DNA of 11,460 nucleotides, taken from positions 1 through 11,460 of the forward strand of contig CAJGCJ010000059.1 in the NCBI GenBank assembly GCA_904501775.1, in the 5' to 3' direction. Positions 1 to 5,367 of the stretch are shown piece after piece. Origin of the DNA: an uncultured Bacteroidaceae bacterium (GTDB lineage Bacteria; Bacteroidota; Bacteroidia; Bacteroidales; Bacteroidaceae). The translations under genes and the position numbers were made by a program. The notes under the pieces were generated by a model. The model saw nothing but the letters and a program-made list of their open reading frames with translations, was not told where the DNA came from and did no database searches. Every line of letters starts with the position of its first letter. Positions within the stretch are counted from its first letter, which is position 1.

Positions 1-117
1 CATCTTACCACAAGAGTAGAATGGGTCTGGTCTGCCGAAATTCTATACGGAGCATTGCTCGGAATAATTTGCTACCTTTACATGAAATTTGCAAAGTGGG
101 ACAAAAATTGTGTATAA
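1..117 (+). CDS. C-terminal end of a membrane protein, possibly a MATE-type efflux transporter (partial)
   Basis: Frame 1 is open from the window's first base to a TAA at 115-117 and gives 38 residues. The peptide holds a Trp-rich turn (VEWVWSAE), one hydrophobic segment (about residues 15-28, LYGALLGIICYLYM) and a short basic tail (KFAKWDKNCV). A last membrane helix followed by a K/W-containing cytoplasmic tail resembles the C-terminus of MATE-family multidrug exporters, but this is an impression from a short fragment; any polytopic membrane protein could end this way. The start lies outside the window. The gene converges on the NhaC-like antiporter, with about 70 bp between the two stop codons. 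That this is a real coding end is fairly likely; the family assignment is weak. Confidence 0.5.
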   Translation, partial: HLTTRVEWVWSAEILYGALLGIICYLYMKFAKWDKNCV

Positions 118-187
118 AAACTGCCTGCTATAAAAAATTAAAAGCCGAATCGTTATACCAACATAAAATTGAGTCCTATAGACTGTT

Positions 188-1477
188 TTATTTTCTTGTA
201 ACAGGGAAAAGTATAGACAATATTATGACTGCACCCACACACATTGGATAATATAGATTGCCAATTATCGCCAACGGCGATACGGCAGCAAGTCCAGAGG
301 CCATGAGGAGCTGTGCGCCATATGGCAACATACCTTGAACAAAACATGAAGTTGTATCGAGAAGACTTGCCGAGCGACGAGGAGAAATATTGAATCGTTG
401 CGATATATTTCTGGATATTGTACCTACCGTAAGTATAGCGATTGTATTATTGGCTGTACACACATTGGACAAAGCTACAAGCAATGCTATAGCACCCTCA
501 GCAGCCCTGCGTGAACGGATTCGGTTTGTTATTATTCGTATGAGGAAATCGATGCCACCGTTAAGACGTACAATTTCGAGAAGACCTCCGGCCAACATAG
601 TAACTATAATGAGCTCACACATGGAATTTATACCCGTACCGCAAGTTGTAAAGAAACCTACAATATCGAATCCACCTAATGCCAAGCCAATCACTGCAGC
701 CACCAATGTTCCCCATATAAGTACAGCAAGCACATTCATGCCAAATAGCGCAGCAACAATGACAAAGATATATGGGATTACTTTTACAAAATCTATTAAT
801 GTAACCTGAACAGGCTCTATAACATCAATCGCAGCACCGCTAAACGCATACAACAAAAGTGCCGCAAAAGCAGCCGGCATTACAAGAAAAATATTGGTGC
901 GAAATTTCGAACGCATGGAACATCCCTGTGTCTGTGTTGCTGCAATTGTAGTATCGGAGATGAACGACAGATTGTCGCCAAAGAAGGCACCACCAACTAC
1001 AATTGCTACAAGCCATGCCACATCGCAGCCCATCTGGGCTGCAAGAGCCGTAACGACTGGAGTCAATGCAACCACTGTTCCAACAGACGTACCTATCGAC
1101 ATTGAGATAAAACACGAAGCCACAAATATTCCTGCCGGCAGAAAGTTACCGGGAACAAACTGAAGAGTGAAATTTACAGTAGCCGATACGGCACCCATCT
1201 CCTTCGCAGTTGCGGCAAATGCCCCTGCAAGCACAAATATCCACACCATATACATTATGCGTACATCTGCTGCACCCTTTGAGAAGTTGTCTATACGTTC
1301 GGCAAGTGAATTACCTCGGGTTATTATTATCGCATATATCGATGCCACCACAAAAGCAGCAGCAATGGGAATGCGATAGAAATCGCCTGCTATAATTGAG
1401 CCTATAAGATATATCGAAAGCAGAACTGCTATTGGCGACAATGCCATGATGCCTTTCATAATCTGTTTTCTTGCCAT
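188..1477 (-). CDS. NhaC family Na+/H+ antiporter
   Basis: A 429-residue, strongly hydrophobic protein with roughly a dozen membrane segments. It should exchange cytoplasmic Na+ (or a carboxylate, as in MleN-type relatives) for H+ across the inner membrane. Family marks are the SIGTSVGT stretch (residues 127-133 region), GAFFGDNLSFISDTT (about 163-177; GDNLS-x-ISDTT is the NhaC signature) and a C-terminal block LLDTTSCFVQGMLPYG, a typical NhaC ending. The frame is open up to 1579, but the ATG at 1477 (MARKQIMKG) is chosen because the upstream 34 residues overlap the methyltransferase gene and are polar and unlike the family. With this start, the gene begins 7 bp after the methyltransferase TGA, so the two are probably co-transcribed. 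The transported ion cannot be decided from sequence alone. Confidence 0.9.
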   Translation of the reverse strand: MARKQIMKGIMALSPIAVLLSIYLIGSIIAGDFYRIPIAAAFVVASIYAIIITRGNSLAERIDNFSKGAADVRIMYMVWIFVLAGAFAATAKEMGAVSATVNFTLQFVPGNFLPAGIFVASCFISMSIGTSVGTVVALTPVVTALAAQMGCDVAWLVAIVVGGAFFGDNLSFISDTTIAATQTQGCSMRSKFRTNIFLVMPAAFAALLLYAFSGAAIDVIEPVQVTLIDFVKVIPYIFVIVAALFGMNVLAVLIWGTLVAAVIGLALGGFDIVGFFTTCGTGINSMCELIIVTMLAGGLLEIVRLNGGIDFLIRIITNRIRSRRAAEGAIALLVALSNVCTANNTIAILTVGTISRNISQRFNISPRRSASLLDTTSCFVQGMLPYGAQLLMASGLAAVSPLAIIGNLYYPMCVGAVIILSILFPVTRK

Positions 1478-1484
1478 AAAAATA

Positions 1485-2189
1485 TCATTTATACAATAGG
1501 AATATACATGGAATCTTTGACAGTTCGGGTACCTTGCCACGCCACTCTTTGATGGTACGCGTCTGAACAAACTCATCACTGCATGTAAGATTGGCTGCGA
1601 CGCACAATTTGGTCTGTGGACGGCATGTTTTAAGAATATCCTCTATCATCTTACCATTACGGTAGGGAGTCTCTATAAAAAGTTGTGTCTCGTTCTCGTT
1701 ATATATACGCTGCTCGAGCTGACGCAATTTGCGTGTACGCTCATCGGGTTTTATAGGCAAGTACCCGTGAAAGGCAAAACTCTGCCCGTTGAATCCCGAA
1801 GCCATGACTGAGAGGATAATGCTCGACGGGCCTACAAGGGGGACAACCTTGATACCTTTGCGCTGTGCTATCGCAACCACATCGGCACCGGGATCGGCAA
1901 CAGCCGGACATCCGGCCTCGGATATGACACCCATAGGCTTGCCATCATAAAGCGGCTGAAGGAATGTAGATATATCTTGTGGCGAGGTATGCTTATTAAG
2001 TTCATAGAAACACGAACCGTCTATATCGAATTGAGGATCGACCTGACGCAGGAAACGACGTGCTGTACGCACATTCTCGACTATAAAATGACGAATTCCG
2101 CCTATAACATCGCTATTATACGATGGTAAAACATTACGCAAAGGAGTATCGCCCAATGTAACAGGCAAAAGATACAATGCAGTCTCCAT
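1485..2189 (-). CDS. RsmI-related SAM-dependent methyltransferase (tetrapyrrole methylase superfamily)
   Basis: A 234-residue cytoplasmic protein related to RsmI, which 2'-O-methylates C1402 of 16S rRNA. Landmarks follow the family order: the N-terminal strand TALYLLPVTLGD (residues 3-14), the SAM-site loop ISEAGCPAVADPG (89-101, compare RsmI I-S-D-A-G-T-P-x-x-S-D-P-G), PLVGPSSI (117-124), GYLP (142-145), ETPYRN (173-178) and ANLT (199-202, where RsmI has ELTK). It is shorter than E. coli RsmI (about 286 residues) and departs from consensus in several motif positions, so it may be a Bacteroidetes paralogue with a different RNA target. The first ATG is used because the next Met is at residue 86. 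It leads the unit with the NhaC-like gene 7 bp downstream. Superfamily assignment is firm; substrate is unknown. Confidence 0.85.
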   Translation of the reverse strand: METALYLLPVTLGDTPLRNVLPSYNSDVIGGIRHFIVENVRTARRFLRQVDPQFDIDGSCFYELNKHTSPQDISTFLQPLYDGKPMGVISEAGCPAVADPGADVVAIAQRKGIKVVPLVGPSSIILSVMASGFNGQSFAFHGYLPIKPDERTRKLRQLEQRIYNENETQLFIETPYRNGKMIEDILKTCRPQTKLCVAANLTCSDEFVQTRTIKEWRGKVPELSKIPCIFLLYK

Positions 2190-2329
2190 TTATTTACAAA
2201 TCTATTTTGTCATGTTTTCACAAAAGCATTAAAAGATATACAGGTTACTACACCAAGTGTCTACCTCATAAGCAGCGGTAACAATTCTGCTACCCTGTCG
2301 GTTATAGTCTGTCTCTTTTGCTTTTCAAG
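2190..2329. other. Intergenic gap between glycosyltransferase and methyltransferase genes
   Basis: The 140 bp separate the stop of the glycosyltransferase from the start of the RsmI-like gene. The only possible element I see is a -7-like promoter box near 2197-2204. No strong hairpin with a T-run follows the glycosyltransferase stop; AGCAG at 2271-2275 and CTGCT at 2287-2291 could pair, but only over 5 bp. Read-through from the mtaB unit is therefore possible. Confidence 0.5.
2197..2204 (-). promoter_or_regulatory. Possible -7 promoter element of the methyltransferase-antiporter unit
   Basis: On the minus strand this reads TAGATTTG, a full match to the Bacteroidetes -7 consensus TAnnTTTG. 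It sits only 7 bp before the ATG at 2189, so transcription from it would give an almost leaderless mRNA. The nearest upstream TTTG (plus-strand CAAA at 2221-2224) is 16 bp away, shorter than the usual 19-21 bp spacing. A chance match in A/T-rich DNA is quite possible. Confidence 0.3.
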
Positions 2330-3343
2330 TTATTTAAGTTGTGTATAGTATTTACAACCACACACATAATATTTCCATAGTATTGAGAGCCGACTCGTAA
2401 CGGGTGATTCTGCTGTTGTACATTCAAGATTATTCTTGCGCACATCGGCATATAGGTGTTTCATGTGACGATAGTCGGCACGAGCCTTCATAACAGCCTT
2501 GAAAGCACCACCGTCACCCGACAGCAGGAATTTAAGGGCTGCCACATAATCAAAAACGGCACGGAACAGCATCACCTTGAACAGATCTCCATCGGGAAGG
2601 TTCTTGTATAACATCAGCAGGTTGTTTCTGAAGTTAAGATATGTTTTACGAGGATTGTTGTAATTAAGCGTAGCTCCACCCACATGATATACAGTGCTCT
2701 GTGGTACACACACTACCCTGCGCGAACGGGCATGAAGACGCCAGCATAGGTCAACCTCTTCCATATGTGCAAAGAAACGACCATCAAAACCACCGGTCTT
2801 ATGATAATCCTCGGAACGAATCATCAATGCAGCACCTGACGCCCAGAATATATCGCAGATTTCATCATACTGCCCAACATCCTGTTCCACTGTATCGAAT
2901 ATGCGTCCACGGCAATAGGGATATCCGTATCGGTCTATAAAACCTCCGGCAGCACCGGCATACTCAAAATGCTTTTTACGCTTATAGTCCAGAATCTTGG
3001 GCTGACAAGCAGCTATTGCAGCGTCGTTCTCCATTACTGACAACATCGGTTCTATCCACCCCTCAGTAACTTCAACATCGGAATTAAGAAGAACATAATA
3101 GTCTGATTTAACCTGTTGCAACGCGCGGTTATACCCTTCGGCAAAGCCCCAATTCCGTTCTAATTTTATAAGTTTTACTTCAGGGAAGAGGTTTTGCATC
3201 ACCGTCACCGAGTCATCTGTAGATGCGTTATCGGCTACCACAACCTCTACCATTGCAGGTGTGTTCCGCAACAGTGTCGGCAGGAAGTTCCTTAACATCT
3301 CGGCCCCATTGTAATTGAGTATTACTACCGATATACTTTTCAT
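2330..3343 (-). CDS. Family 2 glycosyltransferase (rhamnosyltransferase-like)
   Basis: A 337-residue GT-A fold inverting glycosyltransferase that would move a sugar from a nucleotide donor onto a growing surface glycan (O-antigen, capsule or lipid-linked acceptor) at the cytoplasmic face of the membrane. Visible motifs are the N-terminal strand SVVILNYNG (residues 5-13), ADNASTDDS (37-45), the metal-binding LNSD (86-89, in the DxD position) and MEEVDLCWR (194-202), equivalent to the ED-x-DLCWR motif of WbbL-like rhamnosyltransferases that carries the probable catalytic base. Length is usual for the family. The C-terminal third (about 250-337) has an aromatic, basic tail that may contact membrane. 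Its ATG overlaps the mtaB stop (ATGA), which implies translational coupling. Donor and acceptor are not predictable, and no other glycan genes are adjacent. Confidence 0.9.
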   Translation of the reverse strand: MKSISVVILNYNGAEMLRNFLPTLLRNTPAMVEVVVADNASTDDSVTVMQNLFPEVKLIKLERNWGFAEGYNRALQQVKSDYYVLLNSDVEVTEGWIEPMLSVMENDAAIAACQPKILDYKRKKHFEYAGAAGGFIDRYGYPYCRGRIFDTVEQDVGQYDEICDIFWASGAALMIRSEDYHKTGGFDGRFFAHMEEVDLCWRLHARSRRVVCVPQSTVYHVGGATLNYNNPRKTYLNFRNNLLMLYKNLPDGDLFKVMLFRAVFDYVAALKFLLSGDGGAFKAVMKARADYRHMKHLYADVRKNNLECTTAESPVTSRLSILWKYYVCGCKYYTQLK

Positions 3344-4671
3344 TGCTCGACACCAATAACTTCGGCTACTGAGAGTGCCGACTTGTCTTCATTAAAGTTG
3401 CCCAACCGAACACGTACAAGACGATTCACATACTCTTTGCATGGTTCGCACTCTACACGTATATAGTTCTCAGTGAAACCACCCATAGGCATTGAGGGTC
3501 GTGGTTTCTCAAATAGCACAACAGCCTCTTTGCCAATGTGCCGCTCATAGAAAGCAAGACGTTTCTCTTCGCTAAGTGTTATAAGCAACTGGCTGCGACG
3601 ATGTTTTTCTGCCGGTGAAACAGCGCCATCGATGCTAAGCGCTCTTGTTCCCGGCCGCTCGGAATAACTGAAGACGTGCAATTGTGAAATATCGAGCCTC
3701 TTTATGAAGTCATAGGCCTGCTGGAAAAGTTCCTCACTCTCTCCACGTGTTCCTACAATTACATCTACACCAATGAAAGCATCGGGGAACGTCTTTCGTA
3801 CTGTCGCAATCTTCTGCTCAAAAAACGATGTATCGTAACGACGGTGCATGAGTTTCAGCACAGCATCACTGCCCGCCTGCAAAGGGATATGCAGATGTGG
3901 CATAAAACTGCGCGACTGCGCCATGTAGTCTATAATCTCATCTGTAATGAGATTGGGCTCGATAGATGATATACGGTAACGCTCTATTCCTTCAACTGTG
4001 TCGAGCGCCTTGACCAAAGAGATAAAACTCTCGCCTGTTGATTTTCCGAAATCTCCGATATTGACACCTGTTATGACAATCTCTTTTCCACCTTCTGCTG
4101 CAGCCGAGCGTGCCTGCTCAACCAAAGAGTCTATACTTGGATTCCTGCTGCGGCCGCGGGCAAACGGAATTGTGCAATATGTACAGAAATAATCGCATCC
4201 ATCCTGTACCTTAAGGAAATAGCGCGTTCTGTCTCCACGCGAACATGAAGGCACGAATGTGCGAACATCTTTAGAAGGTTGCGCATACCATTCGCCGGCA
4301 TCTTTTTTTGTGAGGTCGCCAAGATGCTGAAGGACTTCGCCTTTCCTGTCTATTCCCAGCACCACATCAACACCAAGCTCCTGTGCGAGTTTCTTGGGAG
4401 ACAACTGGGCATAACATCCTGTTACCACCACATACGCTCCCGGGTGCTGACGCACCAGCTTATGTATTGCCTGACGGCATTTCTTCTCGGCTTCCTGCGT
4501 TACGGCACAACTGTTTATCACACAGATATCGGCTTGCTCGCCCCTACGCGCAGTGCGTATACCGGCCTCTTGCAAGGTGCGTTCGATTGTTGCCGTTTCC
4601 GAAAAATTGAGTTTACAACCCAATGTATAATAAACCGCTTTTTTATCTTGAAAAACTGTATTGTCTATCAT
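3340..4671 (-). CDS. mtaB: tRNA (t6A37) methylthiotransferase MtaB
   Basis: A 443-residue radical-SAM enzyme that adds a methylthio group to t6A at position 37 of ANN-decoding tRNAs, giving ms2t6A. The N-terminal methylthiotransferase domain has the three cluster-binding cysteines C19 (TLGCKLN), C55 (NSCAVT) and C86 (TGCYAQ). The central radical-SAM domain has the CxxxCxxC motif at C159, C163 and C166 (DGCDYFCTYCTIPFARGRSR). The C-terminal region (about 375-440) fits a TRAM RNA-binding domain. TLGCKLN and CTIPFARG favour MtaB over the relatives MiaB and RimO. Length is normal for the family. The start is the only Met near the N-terminus. The gene overlaps the glycosyltransferase start by 4 bp. 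The two functions are unrelated, so the coupling probably reflects shared expression. Confidence 0.95.
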   Translation of the reverse strand: MIDNTVFQDKKAVYYTLGCKLNFSETATIERTLQEAGIRTARRGEQADICVINSCAVTQEAEKKCRQAIHKLVRQHPGAYVVVTGCYAQLSPKKLAQELGVDVVLGIDRKGEVLQHLGDLTKKDAGEWYAQPSKDVRTFVPSCSRGDRTRYFLKVQDGCDYFCTYCTIPFARGRSRNPSIDSLVEQARSAAAEGGKEIVITGVNIGDFGKSTGESFISLVKALDTVEGIERYRISSIEPNLITDEIIDYMAQSRSFMPHLHIPLQAGSDAVLKLMHRRYDTSFFEQKIATVRKTFPDAFIGVDVIVGTRGESEELFQQAYDFIKRLDISQLHVFSYSERPGTRALSIDGAVSPAEKHRRSQLLITLSEEKRLAFYERHIGKEAVVLFEKPRPSMPMGGFTENYIRVECEPCKEYVNRLVRVRLGNFNEDKSALSVAEVIGVEQ

Positions 4672-4749
4672 TCGGCTCTACATTATAAGAATAGTTTGCG
4701 AAAATAGCATCTTTTTTCGAGAAGTGCGCTATATAATTGTATAAATCGG

Positions 4750-4799
4750 AATAAATAGCAGAGAGGTTACATTCATATGTAACCTCTCTGCTATTTATT
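4750..4799. repeat. Perfect 23-bp inverted repeat with 4-base loop
   Basis: Arms 4750-4772 and 4777-4799 are perfectly complementary around the loop TCAT; the core is GCAGAGAGGTTACAT paired with its complement. It lies between the terminator of the small lipoprotein (4819-4893) and the start of mtaB (4671). The arms end in A/T-rich sequence, so transcripts in either direction would end the stem with UAUUUAUU, but there is no long T-run beyond the stem. It could be a bidirectional terminator insulating mtaB or an element in an mtaB leader. No gene visible in the window clearly needs it. Confidence 0.75.
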
Positions 4800-4818
4800 T
4801 TACCTGTTGGTCAATTCC

Positions 4819-4893
4819 AAAAAAACCGAAGTATAGTGCCACAATCTCAGAGCCCTATAGGGACAATTGAGATTGTTAGGCATCTAAAACTTC
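4819..4893 (-). terminator. Intrinsic terminator of the small lipoprotein gene
   Basis: Read on the minus strand, this starts 15 bp after the lipoprotein stop. GAAGT (4893-4889) pairs with ACTTC (4832-4828), then short helices TAG/CTA and TGCC/GGCA with bulges, then a 9-bp helix between plus-strand ACAATCTCA (4841-4849) and TGAGATTGT (4868-4876). The tip is the palindrome CCCTATAGGG (4853-4862). Two bases after the stem comes a run of seven T (4825-4819). The hairpin is long and bulged, but its position and T-run fit rho-independent termination. Confidence 0.65.
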
Positions 4894-4908
4894 TACGATG
4901 TACAAAAA

Positions 4909-5112
4909 TTACTTTGCAGCCTCAGCAGGAACAACCTCAGTAGCTACCTTACCACCAGCATCGGGACCGGGAGCAGCAGCGGGAAGAACCTCAGTAGCTG
5001 CAGCGGGTACGACGTCTGTAGCAACAACCTCGTTAGCCTCTGTCTTTGTTGAACCATTACCACAAGCTGTCATTGCAAGAGCCAATACTGCAACGTAAAC
5101 CATTTTTTTCAT
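4909..5112 (-). CDS. Small Ala/Val/Pro-rich repeat lipoprotein of unknown function
   Basis: A 67-residue protein starting MKKM, with a hydrophobic segment (residues 5-15) and a Cys at 17 in the context LAMTAC, which fits a lipoprotein signal peptide; Met at -3 is not the commonest residue. The mature part would be about 50 residues with no aromatic residue. It carries three copies of A-T-[D/E]-V-[V/L]-P-A (31-37, 39-45, 57-63), preceded by a partial EVVA (28-31), and a GPDAGGK linker (49-55). Acidic and hydrophobic residues alternate with Ala and Pro, suggesting an extended envelope peptide, not a fold. It has its own -7 promoter element and terminator, which supports a real gene expressed alone. 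I do not recognise a family; a structural or stress-related envelope role would be a guess. Confidence 0.75.
   Translation of the reverse strand: MKKMVYVAVLALAMTACGNGSTKTEANEVVATDVVPAAATEVLPAAAPGPDAGGKVATEVVPAEAAK
4924..5025 (-). repeat. Degenerate 24-bp coding repeat inside the small lipoprotein gene
   Basis: Three 24-bp units align at 5002-5025, 4978-5001 (directly adjacent) and 4924-4947. On the plus strand they begin AGCGGG or AGCAGG and end GTAGC followed by TGC, TAC or AAC. Each encodes eight residues of the type [V/A]-A-T-[D/E]-V-[V/L]-P-A (30-37, 38-45, 56-63). The last unit is separated from the middle one by 30 bp encoding the Pro/Gly linker. Similarity at both DNA and protein level suggests origin by tandem duplication. 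Confidence 0.75.
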
Positions 5113-5186
5113 AACAACACAAAAAGTTTTAAGTCTGGCCTACTCCCTTTTTAGCGTTTCGGCAACCTCTTTTCTAAAATCGGGTG

Positions 5187-5194
5187 CAAAGGTA
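5187..5194 (-). promoter_or_regulatory. -7 promoter element of the small lipoprotein gene
   Basis: On the minus strand this reads TACCTTTG followed by CA, one of the commonest forms of the Bacteroidetes -7 element TAnnTTTG. No good TTTG is visible at the -33 position; the sequence there is A/T-rich with GTTAA near 5213-5217. Initiation a few bases downstream would leave a leader of about 70 nucleotides before the ATG at 5112. The leader shows no strong ribosome binding site. Confidence 0.6.
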
Positions 5195-5295
5195 GTGTTT
5201 TTTATTAATATATTAACTATATTTTAAACTTTTTTTCAATAAAACATAGCAAATTATACCATTTATGCATCACAGATATTCCAAACGCACATAAG

Positions 5296-5358
5296 CATAT
5301 ACGATTTAATGAGAAAAGGCAGCCCGCAAGGCTGCCTTTTCTCATTAAATCGTATATG
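5296..5358 (-). terminator. Terminator of the beta-galactosidase gene: perfect 29-bp hairpin
   Basis: Arms 5296-5324 and 5330-5358 are perfectly complementary around a 5-base loop (CGCAA on the plus strand). It begins 9 bp after the beta-galactosidase TAA. The inner core is a 7-bp GC-rich stem (GGCAGCC paired with GGCTGCC) flanked by AAAA on one side and TTTT on the other, a standard bidirectional intrinsic terminator. The outer 18 bp are A/T-rich and extend it well beyond the usual length. Confidence 0.85.
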
Positions 5359-5367
5359 GTCAATATT

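Noticed and set aside
171..196. Possible terminator between the two convergent genes (AGTC-loop-GACT then a T-rich run)
   Set aside because: Only 4 bp of stem and an interrupted T-run, partly inside the antiporter's coding end; too weak to list.
390..809. 139-residue plus-strand open frame
   Set aside because: It lies wholly antisense to the antiporter gene, whose motifs are unmistakable; it shows no recognisable protein features of its own.
1478..1579. N-terminal extension of the NhaC-like antiporter to 463 residues
   Set aside because: The extra 34 residues are polar, overlap the methyltransferase gene in another frame and do not look like the family's N-terminus; the ATG at 1477 sits directly after the upstream stop.
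4279..4707. 142-residue plus-strand frame with hydrophobic stretches
   Set aside because: It is antisense to the N-terminal domain of mtaB and has no independent support.
4924..5025. CRISPR array
   Set aside because: The 24-bp repeats are degenerate, two are directly adjacent without spacers, and they keep a reading frame; they are a coding repeat.
4898..5098. 66-residue plus-strand frame opposite the small lipoprotein
   Set aside because: Its repetitive Ala/Ser/Thr composition is the complement of the lipoprotein repeats; the minus-strand frame has a signal peptide, promoter and terminator.
4750..5358. Mobile element made of the two long hairpins around the lipoprotein gene
   Set aside because: The two hairpins have unrelated sequences, no target-site duplication or transposase is seen, and the right one fits a terminator.
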